64,000 bases of DNA from VYFG01 sp022827325 (GCA_022827325.1 JAJDTE010000007.1:1-64000), one strand, 5' to 3'; shown: positions 35,524 through 45,431, counted from the first letter of the stretch. Translations and numbers: made by a program. The notes: generated by a model from the letters alone, not told the origin.

Positions 35524-37341
35524 ATGATTAAGGGTAACTTCATCGATAACCTGCCGAAGGTCTACGGCCTGTACACGGGCGGCTTTCTCGTCTTCATCCT
35601 GCTCATGGCAGTCTTTGAGCAGATGGGGATGACCGCCGACACCATCGGCATCCTGTTCGTGGCGTTCACGGTCCTCATCTATGCCGCCATCGGGTGGCTG
35701 TCCCGGACCATGCAGGTGGACGCCTACTACGTTGCGGGCCGCCAGGTGCCATCGGTGTTCAACGGCATGGCCACGGCAGCGGACTGGATGTCCGGTGCAT
35801 CCTTCGTGGCAATGGCCGGAGGCATCTACTTCGGCGGTCATGGCTACCTCGCCTTCGTGGTGGGCTGGACCGGCGGATACGTGCTGGTGGCCTCATTGCT
35901 GGCACCGTACCTCCGCAAGTTCGGCTGCTACACGGTGCCCGACTTCATCGGCACCCGCTACGGCGGCAACCTGGCGCGCTTCCTCGCGGTGGTGGTCCTG
36001 GTGGTGACATCGTTCACCTACGTGACAGCGCAGATCAACGCCACCGGCACCATCGCCTCCCGGGCACTGCAGATCCCCTTCGAGGTCGGCGTCTGGTTCG
36101 GTCTCCTCGGCATCCTGCTCTGCTCCATGCTGGGCGGCATGCGGGCGGTGACCTGGACCCAGGTGGCGCAGTACATCGTGCTGATCATCGCCTACCTGGT
36201 GCCGGTGTTCTGGATGTCCAACAAGCAGGGATTCGGCCTGGTTCCGCAGCTGGTCTATGGCGATGCGGTCATGCGGATCACGGAGCTCGAAGCCGTATAC
36301 GGTCTCGGCACCTTGCCGGCCGTTGAGGGCGCCGCAGGCGGACTCAGGGCACTTTCGGTGCCGCACGTCGCCGCCGGCACCGGCATGGCGGCCTGGAAGT
36401 TCGTCACCCTGGTGCTGTGCATGATGGCGGGCACCGCCTCGTTGCCGCACATCCTGATGCGCTACTTCACCACGCCCACGGTCCGTGCCGCGCGCAATTC
36501 GGTGGCCTGGTCGCTGTTCTTCATCTTCCTGCTCTACTTCACCGCCCCGGCACTTGCCACCTTCACCAAGCTCCAGGTGCTTGATCCGAGTCTGCCAACC
36601 GGCATCATCGGCAAGGCCATCAGCGACGTCAATTCGCTGGAGTGGATACAGAAGTGGGCCAACGTGGGCTTCCTGCAGATCATCGACGGCAACGGCAACG
36701 GCATTCTGGAACTCAACGAGTTCTTCATGCGAGGGGATATCGTGGTGCTGGCAACGCCGGAAATCGCCGGACTGCCCTACGTGATCTCGGGCCTGGTGGC
36801 GGCGGGCGGCATGGCCGCGGCAATGTCCACCGCCGACGGGTTGCTGCTGGCCATCGCCAACGCCCTGTCCCATGACCTTTACTACAAGATCATCGATCCC
36901 AAAGCGGAAACCCACGTCCGCCTGCTGGTGGCGCGGATTCTGCTGATCGTCATCGGGGCAGCGGGCGCGTTCGTCGCCAGCCTGAAGCTAACCAGTATCC
37001 TGGGGGCGGTGGCCTGGGCCTTCGATTTCGCCTGTTCGGGCCTGTTCTTCCCCATCGTGCTCGGAATCTGGTGGAAACGCGCGAACCGGGCCGGGGCCAT
37101 CGCGGGCATGCTGTTCGGCTTCCTGGCAGGCACGTGGTATCTCTACATGGTCCGCTTTGCCGGAATGGATCCGTGGATCGGCATCGACCACCTGCGCTTC
37201 GGTATGATCGGTATGCCGGTGAGCCTGATCGCCATGGTGGTGGTATCGCTGATGACCGCCGAGCCCGACGAGGAAATCAAGAAGATGGTGGACGATACCA
37301 GGGTACCGGCCGGAAAGGCCATCCTGGCTTCCAGCCACTGA
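35524..37341 (+). CDS. Sodium:solute symporter, acetate permease-like (VC_2705 type)
   Basis: A 605-residue inner-membrane transporter of the SSS family with about 13 predicted spans. Conserved parts include YYVAGRQVPSVFNGMATAAD, WMSGASFVAMAGGIYFGG and the loop around GAVAWAFDFACSGLFFPIV. Such proteins, paired with DUF4212, usually carry acetate or other short monocarboxylates with Na+. A longer periplasmic loop near residues 380-410 (DGNGNGILELNEFF) resembles an EF-hand-like calcium loop. It ends at a strong terminator. Confidence 0.9.
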   Translation: MIKGNFIDNLPKVYGLYTGGFLVFILLMAVFEQMGMTADTIGILFVAFTVLIYAAIGWLSRTMQVDAYYVAGRQVPSVFNGMATAADWMSGASFVAMAGGIYFGGHGYLAFVVGWTGGYVLVASLLAPYLRKFGCYTVPDFIGTRYGGNLARFLAVVVLVVTSFTYVTAQINATGTIASRALQIPFEVGVWFGLLGILLCSMLGGMRAVTWTQVAQYIVLIIAYLVPVFWMSNKQGFGLVPQLVYGDAVMRITELEAVYGLGTLPAVEGAAGGLRALSVPHVAAGTGMAAWKFVTLVLCMMAGTASLPHILMRYFTTPTVRAARNSVAWSLFFIFLLYFTAPALATFTKLQVLDPSLPTGIIGKAISDVNSLEWIQKWANVGFLQIIDGNGNGILELNEFFMRGDIVVLATPEIAGLPYVISGLVAAGGMAAAMSTADGLLLAIANALSHDLYYKIIDPKAETHVRLLVARILLIVIGAAGAFVASLKLTSILGAVAWAFDFACSGLFFPIVLGIWWKRANRAGAIAGMLFGFLAGTWYLYMVRFAGMDPWIGIDHLRFGMIGMPVSLIAMVVVSLMTAEPDEEIKKMVDDTRVPAGKAILASSH

Positions 37342-37362
37342 TTTTCCCGCCTGGGAAGTGAA

Positions 37363-37388
37363 AGCCGGGGCTCCGCCCCGGCTTTTTT
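37363..37388 (+). terminator. Rho-independent terminator of the symporter operon
   Basis: AGCCGGGGC and GCCCCGGCT form a 9-bp stem with a 3-nt loop, followed by six or more T residues, 21 nt after the symporter stop codon. A textbook terminator. Confidence 0.9.
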
Positions 37389-37416
37389 TGCCCTCCCTTC
37401 CCCCCATTCTCCGGCC

Positions 37417-37773
37417 ATGTTCGAAACTTTCCCAATCTGGCTGCTGGCCCTGGACTACATCCTCGGCATGGTGATGTGGACCCTGATCGGACGTTTCGGC
37501 ATGGGCATCTTTCTCCCGGAGAACAGCTCGTTTTTCTTCATGCGCTTCTTCGTGCGCTCCACCGATCCCCTGATCCGGCTGTTCAGACCCATCACGCCGG
37601 GCTTCCTGATCAAGCCCATGGTGCCGCTGTACGTGGCCTGGTTCTTCTACATGATCCGGTTCTACATCATGCCCTGGCTGCTGGGCTACTCGATCATGGG
37701 GATGCTGTCGTTTCCGCTGGAAAGCGAGTTCGCCCGCGGGGTGGCGGAGTTCATCGGCATCTTCGTGGACTGA
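37417..37773 (+). CDS. Small conserved membrane protein
   Basis: 118 residues with about three hydrophobic segments (residues 7-27, 65-85 and 86-105). I do not recognise a named family. It starts 28 nt after the symporter terminator and is convergent with the exonuclease/CBS gene. Position suggests a link with the symporter; some YggT-like proteins have similar size and Pro/Phe-rich loops (IRLFRPITPGF), but the match is not strong. The function is unknown. Confidence 0.6.
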   Translation: MFETFPIWLLALDYILGMVMWTLIGRFGMGIFLPENSSFFFMRFFVRSTDPLIRLFRPITPGFLIKPMVPLYVAWFFYMIRFYIMPWLLGYSIMGMLSFPLESEFARGVAEFIGIFVD

Positions 37774-37806
37774 ACCGGTGCCGGCGGGCGCCGGAATGGA
37801 CCGGTC

Positions 37807-39996
37807 CTACCCCCGCCCCAGGGGATCCCCCAGCAGGTTGGACACGTAATCCACCCGGTCGAGTGCCCACTTGAGCCGCTGCCTGGCGGGAGCCGTCATT
37901 TCCGCGGGCGCGACCCGGTTGGACGGCGGGACCCCGCGGGACATGTCCCGGACCTGCTGGCCGAGAATGGAGGCCAGTACGATCCGGTGCACCTCCAGCA
38001 GGTTCTGGTGCACCTCGCGCATCGGATCGTCCTTTGCGAGTTCCCCCATGGCGGACTCGAGCCGGCCGCGGGTCGAACGCACCCGGATGCCCTCCTGGAT
38101 CGCCAACACCCTGGCCGCCGAGAACACCGGGAGGAGGCCGCTCCTCTTCACGTCCAGACGCCCCTCCTCCAGCTTCAGCCGGCCGAGGATGCCGATGGCG
38201 CTGTCGAAGCGGCAGGCATTGAGCTTCAGCAGCGTCAGGAACTCGCGCGACGCGGCGCCGACCCTGAACGCCTGGTCCAGCAGCGACGCGCCGAGACCCC
38301 GGTCGCCATGCACGACCCGGGCATCGTAGAAGATGTCGACGTTCAGGATGTCCTCGGGACGGCGCCTGCGCACCCAGGTGCCGACCTCGTCCTGCCAGGC
38401 GGACAGGGTCCTGCGCCATTCGCCGTTCATGGACATCACGCCGCCCTTGCAGTACGGCACCCCCACCAGGTCCAGGATATAGGACACCCTGGCCCCCAGT
38501 TCCGCAAACCACCGGTCCGCTTCCCCGTCGTCCGCCCCGTGTTCCCCGTCCGCGTACACGATGGCATTGTCCTGGTCCATTGCAAGAAGCGACTCCCCGC
38601 GCCCCCCGGACCCCAGTACGAGCATGGCCCACGGCCGCGGCGCCCTGCCGTGGCCCGCACCCTCCATTTCCGCTTCCGCCAGCTCGCAGGCCCGGCGGGT
38701 GAGCGAGCACAGTTCATGGGAGACCACCTCGGCGATGTCCCGGACATCGACCCCGTGCTCCAGGAGGCTCCGGGATACCGGTGCGAGCGCGGACCAGGCC
38801 CTGCCGAGGGCCTCGGGGGTTTCCGCAAGGTCGATGCTGTCGTCCAGGTTCAGGGCATCGCCGTCACCGCCCTTCAGCAGGTCCCTTGCGGAAATGGCCC
38901 CGGTGACCGCCCCGCCGTCATCGTGGACGGCCAGGTGGCGGAATCCCTGCCGGGACATCCGCCCCGCGGCGCGATAGACGAATTCGGCTCCGTGGATACT
39001 TTCCAGGGGCCGCGTGGCCAGGCTCTCCAGGGGCAGTTCGAGCGCCCCTTCCCGCTGCCGGTCGATGGCACGGAGGATGTCCCGCTCCGTGACGATTCCG
39101 GACGCCTCCGGGCGCACCGCTCCGCCGCGCCCGTCGCCGAGGAATACCGAACTCACCCCCCGCGCCATCATGCGGGACAGGGCCTCGCCCGCGGTCCGGT
39201 CCGCCGGCATCACCTCGGGGTCCTCCGTCATCAGGTCCGCCACGCGCAGCCGGTATTGCCCGGCATCCAGCGCGGGCGGCAGGGAATCCTCGTCGGGATC
39301 GTCTTCGCCGGCGGCCTCGCTGGCCCGCTCCCAGGGCGGCGGCGCCCCTTCCGGCAGGACATTCCTGGACTCCTGGCAGACCCGCAGGGCCTCCCCCACG
39401 GTACGGATGCCTCCCTGGCGCAACGCCGGCAGCAGGGCAACGAAGATTTCCGCGGCCGCAAGCGCATCGCCAATGGCACTGTGCCGGCCGGTAACGGTGA
39501 TCCCCAGGCGGGCCGCCACGGTGTCCAGGGCATAGTCCGGCAGGGCCGGCATGACCCGGCGCGCCAGGAGCGCGATATCAAGGAAGCCGGGGGCTTCCCA
39601 GGGAATTGCCGCCAGCGCATGCTCCCGGCGGAGGATGGCGATATCGAATCCGACGGAGAACCCCACCACGAGCGATGGACCCAGCCAGTCGTCCAGTGGT
39701 CCGGCAACTCCGCCGAAGTCGGGCGCCCCGGCCAGGTCGTCCCTTGAAATGCCGTGCACCGCAAACGACGCCGGGGGAATGTCCACCTCCGGATTGACCA
39801 GGGTCTCGAACCGGTCTTCCGGATCGACCTGCCCGCCCCGGATCCGGACGCCGCCAAGCTGGATCAGCCGGTCCCTGAATATGTCCAGCCCGGTGGTTTC
39901 GCAGTCCAGGGAAACCAGCCCCGCGGCCACCAGCGGCCGGGTGGCGCTGTCAGGCCCGCCCTTCCGGGCGGATATCAGGTTGCGATCAGGGGACAT
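37807..39996 (-). CDS. Fusion of DnaQ-like 3'-5' exonuclease, CBS pair and DUF294 nucleotidyltransferase
   Basis: A 729-residue multidomain protein. Residues 25-190 form a DEDD exonuclease (D31 and E33 in SLDCETTGLD; H172 and D177 in RHSAIGDAL). Residues 250-380 hold two CBS motifs (VADLMTEDPEVMPADRTAGE; GFRHLAVHDDGGAV), which usually bind adenine nucleotides. Residues 400-560 are a DUF294 nucleotidyltransferase with GSGGRGE and the acidic MDQDN; the rest is DUF294_C. CBS-DUF294 proteins occur next to sodium:solute symporters of this kind and are thought to regulate them. The exonuclease module is the unusual addition. The exact reaction is unknown. Confidence 0.85.
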   Translation of the reverse strand: MSPDRNLISARKGGPDSATRPLVAAGLVSLDCETTGLDIFRDRLIQLGGVRIRGGQVDPEDRFETLVNPEVDIPPASFAVHGISRDDLAGAPDFGGVAGPLDDWLGPSLVVGFSVGFDIAILRREHALAAIPWEAPGFLDIALLARRVMPALPDYALDTVAARLGITVTGRHSAIGDALAAAEIFVALLPALRQGGIRTVGEALRVCQESRNVLPEGAPPPWERASEAAGEDDPDEDSLPPALDAGQYRLRVADLMTEDPEVMPADRTAGEALSRMMARGVSSVFLGDGRGGAVRPEASGIVTERDILRAIDRQREGALELPLESLATRPLESIHGAEFVYRAAGRMSRQGFRHLAVHDDGGAVTGAISARDLLKGGDGDALNLDDSIDLAETPEALGRAWSALAPVSRSLLEHGVDVRDIAEVVSHELCSLTRRACELAEAEMEGAGHGRAPRPWAMLVLGSGGRGESLLAMDQDNAIVYADGEHGADDGEADRWFAELGARVSYILDLVGVPYCKGGVMSMNGEWRRTLSAWQDEVGTWVRRRRPEDILNVDIFYDARVVHGDRGLGASLLDQAFRVGAASREFLTLLKLNACRFDSAIGILGRLKLEEGRLDVKRSGLLPVFSAARVLAIQEGIRVRSTRGRLESAMGELAKDDPMREVHQNLLEVHRIVLASILGQQVRDMSRGVPPSNRVAPAEMTAPARQRLKWALDRVDYVSNLLGDPLGRG

Positions 39997-40092
39997 GGCG
40001 ATACCAACACGACCAATGCATTTTATAATCTGCGATATTGTTTTGATACTAAACGTGATCTGGCAATAATCATATCCACGCTCAAAGGTTGA

Positions 40093-40956
40093 ATGATGAA
40101 TACAGAGCTACCCAGAGAGATCACACACGAGGAAATCGAAACCTGGCGCCGGGATGGGGTTATATTGCTGAAAGCAATGTTTGATGATGACTGGATAGAA
40201 TTACTCAAAAAGGGCCTGGATCAAAACTGTGGGAACCCGACACACCGGGCTCGAGCCTGGGATCGTGATTCCCGGGGGTGCACCATGTTCTGGGATAGCC
40301 AGGCGTGGCAGGGAATAAAGGAATACCAAAAGTTCATCTTCAGTTCCCCTGCCGCCCAGCTTGCCGGGAAACTGTTGCAATCCAGAGAGATAAACTTTTT
40401 TTTTGACGCAGTCTTTGTGCGCTCCCCGGGATCCCGGTTCTCAACACCATGGCACCAGGATGAACCTTATTGGTCAATCGAGGGCTATGACACCTGCACG
40501 ATCTGGATGCCACTCACGCCCGTAAGAAAGAAAAGCGCCCTGGCCTTTGTGCCGGGCTCCCATTTGGGTAACCGGGTGTTTGATCAGTACAATTTTGGCG
40601 ACCTGAACCCGGACGGTAAACCCGATGTGGACCAGGTGGATTTTTCCGGCATCGCCGAGCGCTCCATTCCTGATATCGACGCCAGTCCCGGGCGATACGG
40701 CGTCATGAGTTGGGACATGGTGCCGGGAGATTGCGTCGTTTTTAATGGCCGCACCCTGCATGGTGGTTCAGGAAACCTGGACGAAGATCAGGAATTGCAA
40801 GTATTTACCAGCAAGTGGATGGGCGATGATGTACGCATAAAATTCAGGGAATGCGGAATGGACCCGGATCACAGCGATATCATGACAAAATACGGGCTCA
40901 AGCCCGGAGACCGGCCTGGAACCGAACTGTACCCCAGAGTCTGGAAGAAGGCTTAG
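40093..40956 (+). CDS. Phytanoyl-CoA dioxygenase (PhyH)-family protein
   Basis: A 287-residue Fe(II)/2-oxoglutarate-dependent oxygenase. The facial triad is visible: H121 and D123 in TPWHQDEPYW and H223 in RTLHGGSGN. LDEDQELQVFTSKW follows, and WMPLTPVRKKSALAFVPGSH is a typical PhyH strand-loop. The natural substrate (a fatty acyl, hydroxy compound or small metabolite) cannot be told. The gene is more A+T-rich than its surroundings and stands alone between the exonuclease and rsmI genes, suggesting acquisition. A TATAAT at 40024-40029 is a candidate -10. ATG 40096 is an alternative start. Confidence 0.82.
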   Translation: MMNTELPREITHEEIETWRRDGVILLKAMFDDDWIELLKKGLDQNCGNPTHRARAWDRDSRGCTMFWDSQAWQGIKEYQKFIFSSPAAQLAGKLLQSREINFFFDAVFVRSPGSRFSTPWHQDEPYWSIEGYDTCTIWMPLTPVRKKSALAFVPGSHLGNRVFDQYNFGDLNPDGKPDVDQVDFSGIAERSIPDIDASPGRYGVMSWDMVPGDCVVFNGRTLHGGSGNLDEDQELQVFTSKWMGDDVRIKFRECGMDPDHSDIMTKYGLKPGDRPGTELYPRVWKKA

Positions 40957-41237
40957 CAGCGCCGGTTGGCCGCTGGCATGGCAGTGGAGGCCGCCGCCTG
41001 CATGCCACGAGCCAAGTGTGATACTCATGGTCTGTCCTGTAACGAGCCGGTCCGTATTGGTTGCAGGGATCTCACAAGGGCCCGGATTGAGGCCAGGTTC
41101 TCCCTCACCGGTGATCTCGGGCGATCCATGTCATGTGCAAATTTCTCCTGCGCAAGGGAGGAAACCCTGCGGGTGCTGCCTGCGATGCAACAGTGACCGC
41201 GCCCGTCCGGTCATCGAATCGCGATGGCTCCGGCCGC

Positions 41238-42098
41238 CTATTCCGGGTTGGGGCCACTGCTTTTGCCGAGATCCAGGGCCAGTGCGTAGACCCGGTTGCG
41301 CCCGGCGCCGGACCAGGCGGCGGCGATGCGACTTGCGGTTTTCACCGGCAACTCGTCCAGCAGCAGCTGCAGCAGTTTCCGCAGCATCGCTTCATCCGTG
41401 TCCTGCACTGGAGCACCTTCCACCATGACGACAAACTCCCCGTACTGGTGCTCGGTACCGGCACGCAACTGCTCCAGCACATCGACCGAGTCTCCCCGGT
41501 AGAAGGTTTCGAACCTCTTGCTGATCTCCCGCCCGATCACCACCGCCCTGTCGGGACCAAGCAAGGAGGACATGTCCTCCAGGGTTTCCAGGATCCGGTG
41601 GCTCGATTCATACAGCACCACGGTGCGCTCCTCCACGGCCACCCGGTCCAGCAGCGCCTGCCTGGCACCCTTCCTGGCGGGCACGAAACCCTCGAACACG
41701 AAGCGGTCCACCGGCAGCCCGGATGCCGACAGCGCCGCCACCAGCGCACAGGGTCCCGGCACCGGGGATACCGTGAATCCCTGCTCCCGCGCCGCGCTGA
41801 CCAGGGAATACCCCGGATCAGAAATCAGCGGCGTCCCGGCGTCGCTCACCAGGGCGATGTTCTCCCCCGCGGACAGTCGCCGGAGAACCTCCGGCACCTG
41901 CTGGCGTTCGTTGTGATCGTGGAAGGAACTGAGCGGCGTGCCGAGGTTGAAGTGCCGCATCAGCACCCCGGTCCTGCGCGTATCCTCGGCCAGCACCAGG
42001 TCCGCCTGTTGCAGCGTTTCCCTCGCCCGTGAAGACAGATCGCCGAGATTGCCGATGGGCGTGGCGACGACATGGAGCACGCCGGTTTTGCTGTTCAT
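41238..42098 (-). CDS. rsmI: 16S rRNA (cytidine(1402)-2'-O)-methyltransferase
   Basis: A 286-residue SAM-dependent methyltransferase of the tetrapyrrole-methylase fold that modifies C1402 in the ribosomal P site. The N-terminal signature VVATPIGNLGDLSSRARETL is present, followed by AEDTRRTGVLMRHF, ALVSDAGTPLISDPG and VPGPCALVAALSASGLP. The start at 42098 is chosen because family sequence begins there. It is divergent from lpoA with a 62-nt gap, the same arrangement as in Escherichia coli. Confidence 0.95.
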   Translation of the reverse strand: MNSKTGVLHVVATPIGNLGDLSSRARETLQQADLVLAEDTRRTGVLMRHFNLGTPLSSFHDHNERQQVPEVLRRLSAGENIALVSDAGTPLISDPGYSLVSAAREQGFTVSPVPGPCALVAALSASGLPVDRFVFEGFVPARKGARQALLDRVAVEERTVVLYESSHRILETLEDMSSLLGPDRAVVIGREISKRFETFYRGDSVDVLEQLRAGTEHQYGEFVVMVEGAPVQDTDEAMLRKLLQLLLDELPVKTASRIAAAWSGAGRNRVYALALDLGKSSGPNPE

Positions 42099-42160
42099 GG
42101 TTGGGTCCCGTATACTTTTGTCCACACTCTACCACTCAATTAATCCTTGGATTCGCCGCA

Positions 42161-44428
42161 ATGAGACGTGCCGCCCGGAATCCGGAACGCGGCAGGCAGA
42201 TCGTGTGTCCACCGGCAGCCCTTGCCGCCGTACTGGCCATGCTGGCAGGCTGCGCCGTGCCCCCCGAACCGGTGCCGGAGCCCGTGGTGGTGGAAGAGGA
42301 AGAACCCGTTGTCACGGTCACCGTTCCCGAGCCGGAACCGGTGCTGGTCCAGGGACTGGAACCGGAGGTGATCATCAGCATGCAGGAGCTCGAAAGCGAG
42401 GGACCCTGGGATCTTGCGCTGCGGGCGGACATTGCGCCACCGGAAGTGGCCACCGAGCTCCGCCTCGCGGCCATCGACGAATTCCTGGAACTGCGGGAGT
42501 TCACCCATGCCGAAACCCAGGCGAACTACCTGCTGGACGTGCCCCTGAGCCGGGACCAGGGCAACCGTTTCAGCCTGCAGCGGGCCCGGATCGCCCTGGG
42601 CTTCGGCCAGCTCCAGACCACCATCCGGTTTCTCCAGCCGCTGCGCAATGACCCCTTCTGGTCGCCGGGCGACAGGGCACTGGCGCTGAAGACCCTGGCG
42701 GATGCCGAGATCGGCCTGGAACGGCGCGTGGACGGCCTGGTCAACCTCTTCCTGCGCGACCGGCTGCTGGCGGGGGACGAACAGGTCGACAGCCAGCGGC
42801 GCATCCTCGACCTGGTGAGGCAGACCAGCACGCTGGAACAGGCCCTGCTCAAGCAGAGCGCCAACAACAGCGGCCTGCCCGCGAACCTGGTGGACGGCTG
42901 GGCCGACCTCGGGGTCCTGCGGGACCTGCCCGACGCCGAGCGCGACCGGGCACTCATATTCTGGCGCAACAGCTACGCCGGCCATCCGGCCCGGGACGAG
43001 CTGCTCGGCGGAACGTCGCTGCCGCACCTCGACGAATTCAGCCACATTGCCCTGCTGCTGCCGTTCACCTCGCCCTTCGGCAGCGCGGCCGAGGCCTTTC
43101 ACGACGGGTTCATGGACGCCTACAACCAGGACTCCGGCCAGTCCAGGCCCCAGGTGAGCCTGCACGATATCGGGGAGGACCCCTCCCTGGCGGCGTTCTA
43201 CTACCAGTCCGCCATGACCGGCGGAGCGGACTTCGTGGTGGGGCCCCTGGGAAGGGAGGCGACCGCCGCGCTGCTTGAGGACGCCCCGCCCGCCATGCCG
43301 ACCCTGGTCCTGGCGGACATCGCCCCGGAGTCCCAGGCCGACAACCTGTACGGCATCAGCCTGTCGCCGGAACCGGAAACGGAACAGGTTGCCGCGCGCG
43401 CCTTCGCCGACGGACACCGCCAGGCCGCGATCTTCCACAGTGATTCGAACTTGGGCCGGCGGGCGGCCGGGGCCTTCGCCGAAGCCTGGCTCTCCCTGGG
43501 AGGCACCCTGGTGGCGAACCGGACCTTCCCCGATTCCATCGAGGAGTATTCGCGCGCGATCCAGCTATTGCTGGAAGTGAACCAAAGCGTGGTGCGGCGC
43601 AAGGTGCTGAGCGCCCAGGTCGGGCTCAACCTGGAATTCAGCCCCCGGCGCCGGGACGACATGGACCTGCTTTTCCTTGCCGGCAACGCGTACCAGGCAA
43701 GGCTGCTGGTGCCCCAGCTCCGGTTCTTCCAGGCCCATGATCTGCCCGTCTATGCCACTTCACGTGTATTCAGCGGCAAGCTGGAACCCGCGGTGGACGC
43801 TGACCTCGACGGGGTGATCTTCGGCGACATGCCCTGGGTGGTGGATATCCGGTACGAGCTTCCCGTGCCGGACACCGGCACCGGGGACCCGCTCCCCGGC
43901 ATGGCGCCGGTCGACGGCCCGGTCCCGGCGGACCCGGATGCCGAGTCCTGGGACGAGGCGACGGCAACGGGCCTTGACCCGGCGGCGGATGCCGGGGAGT
44001 CCGCTCCGGAGACCGCGCAGGTGGAGGAGCAGTCTCCCGCCGACCTCGAACCGGAACCGGCGCCCGAACCGCAGCCGGTTGCCAAATCCCCCTATGGCTT
44101 CACCCCGCTGGACCGCCTGTATGCCCTGGGCCTTGAGACCTATCACCTGATTCCCCGCCTGTCCGCCCTGCGGAGCGAGGACTGGCAGAGATACAACGGG
44201 CAGGCGTTTCGCGCCAGCGTGCGCCCGGACGGCAACGTGGTCCGTCATCTCGAATGGGCCACCTTTGAAGACGGCAATGTCGTCCTGATCGGCGCGCCCG
44301 TTCCGATCATCGACGCGCCGGCGCCCCTTGCAGAGACGTCCGCAGGCGCCGGCATCACCGGCGGGGGCCCGGAGCCGGACAGCGCCGCACTTCCTGCGCC
44401 CGCCCCGCAGCCGGCGTTCAAGGAGTGA
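42161..44428 (+). CDS. lpoA: Penicillin-binding protein activator LpoA
   Basis: A 755-residue outer-membrane lipoprotein that activates PBP1A. The start at 42161 gives a signal peptide with lipobox LAMLAGC. A Pro/Glu/Val-rich linker follows, then a helical TPR-like N-terminal domain (about 60-270) and a C-terminal periplasmic-binding-protein-like domain (about 290-700) with HIALLLPFTSPFGSAAEAFH. A low-complexity Glu/Pro/Ala insertion (about residues 580-640) interrupts the C-terminal domain. Neighbour rsmI and the mrcA gene in the window fit the role. Confidence 0.92.
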   Translation: MRRAARNPERGRQIVCPPAALAAVLAMLAGCAVPPEPVPEPVVVEEEEPVVTVTVPEPEPVLVQGLEPEVIISMQELESEGPWDLALRADIAPPEVATELRLAAIDEFLELREFTHAETQANYLLDVPLSRDQGNRFSLQRARIALGFGQLQTTIRFLQPLRNDPFWSPGDRALALKTLADAEIGLERRVDGLVNLFLRDRLLAGDEQVDSQRRILDLVRQTSTLEQALLKQSANNSGLPANLVDGWADLGVLRDLPDAERDRALIFWRNSYAGHPARDELLGGTSLPHLDEFSHIALLLPFTSPFGSAAEAFHDGFMDAYNQDSGQSRPQVSLHDIGEDPSLAAFYYQSAMTGGADFVVGPLGREATAALLEDAPPAMPTLVLADIAPESQADNLYGISLSPEPETEQVAARAFADGHRQAAIFHSDSNLGRRAAGAFAEAWLSLGGTLVANRTFPDSIEEYSRAIQLLLEVNQSVVRRKVLSAQVGLNLEFSPRRRDDMDLLFLAGNAYQARLLVPQLRFFQAHDLPVYATSRVFSGKLEPAVDADLDGVIFGDMPWVVDIRYELPVPDTGTGDPLPGMAPVDGPVPADPDAESWDEATATGLDPAADAGESAPETAQVEEQSPADLEPEPAPEPQPVAKSPYGFTPLDRLYALGLETYHLIPRLSALRSEDWQRYNGQAFRASVRPDGNVVRHLEWATFEDGNVVLIGAPVPIIDAPAPLAETSAGAGITGGGPEPDSAALPAPAPQPAFKE

Positions 44429-44609
44429 ATCCCGGAGCCTTCCCGCAGGCCGGGCCCCCGGTAGGGAGATGCGCATCCGGCTGACCGTGCGGGAGGAGAC
44501 GGCGGCATGCGATACCCGGCCAAAAGGCAGCCGGAAAGGGAAAAGGCCAAGGTATAATCATCCGCACCCCGTGGTCCATCAACCCATACCAGAAACGGAG
44601 AGAATCGGA

Positions 44610-45218
44610 ATGTATAGCCTTGTCGGACAGTGCACCCGAATCAGGACCGCCTTCCTCGGCATCCTGCTATTGTTCACTGCGGAACTGATGACCGCCTGCG
44701 TGCCCGTCATGGTGGGCGCGGCCCTGGTGACTGGCGTCAACGTCGTTACCGACCGGCGCTCCCTGGCCCGCAATTTCAACGACAACACCCTGGAACTGGC
44801 GCTCCGGTTCGAGGTAAGGAACGACGAGGAGCTGAAAGGCAACAATGTCAGCGTGACGGCGATCAACGGAATCGTCCTGTTGACCGGCGAGGTCGCCACC
44901 GACGCCCTGCGCCGCAAGGCCGGCGACATCGCCAGGAATCACAAGAAAACCCTGACCGTGGTGAATGAGCTCCAGCTCGCGGGCACCACCAGCCTCACCA
45001 GCCGCGCCAACGACACCTTCATCACCAGCAAGGTCAAGACCAACATCCTGGCCTCGGAAGACGTCCCGGTAAATGCCGTCAAGGTCGTGACCGAAGGCGG
45101 CAAGGTGTATCTTCTCGGCCTCGTTACCCGCGATGAAGCCGACGCCGCCGTCGAAGCGGCCCAGAAGGCCGGCGGGGCGACCCACATCATCAAGGTCTTC
45201 GAATACATCAAGGGCTGA
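44610..45218 (+). CDS. dolP: BON-domain outer-membrane lipoprotein DolP (YraP)
   Basis: A 202-residue lipoprotein with two BON domains (about residues 47-118 and 127-198), which bind anionic phospholipid and support outer-membrane integrity. The start at 44610 is preceded by GGAG; upstream codons in frame are not conserved. The lipobox is LMTAC, with VPVMVGAALVTGVNVVTDRR typical of the family just after. In E. coli yraN and diaA lie between lpoA and this gene; here they are absent and the gap is 181 nt. Confidence 0.9.
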   Translation: MYSLVGQCTRIRTAFLGILLLFTAELMTACVPVMVGAALVTGVNVVTDRRSLARNFNDNTLELALRFEVRNDEELKGNNVSVTAINGIVLLTGEVATDALRRKAGDIARNHKKTLTVVNELQLAGTTSLTSRANDTFITSKVKTNILASEDVPVNAVKVVTEGGKVYLLGLVTRDEADAAVEAAQKAGGATHIIKVFEYIKG

Positions 45219-45431
45219 CAGTCCCTTGCAGGCGTGCATGGCCCCCGGCCGGGCATCCACCGCCGACAGGGCCGGCGGTTTCCATATCGGCGGGTCCACT
45301 GACTCCGTATGGCGGCGGCTGACCCGGGGCCATCGGTAAATTCGGCGACGGGAGATCCTGTTCCCGTTGACTGTCCGCGTCCGCGGCTCAGTTCCGGACC
45401 GCGGCGGGAACCGGAACCTGCCGGGCCTGCC

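Noticed and set aside
45348..45367. Short inverted repeat ACGGGA-N8-TCCCGT between dolP and the exporter gene
   Set aside because: Only 6 bp with no T-run; not enough for a terminator call.
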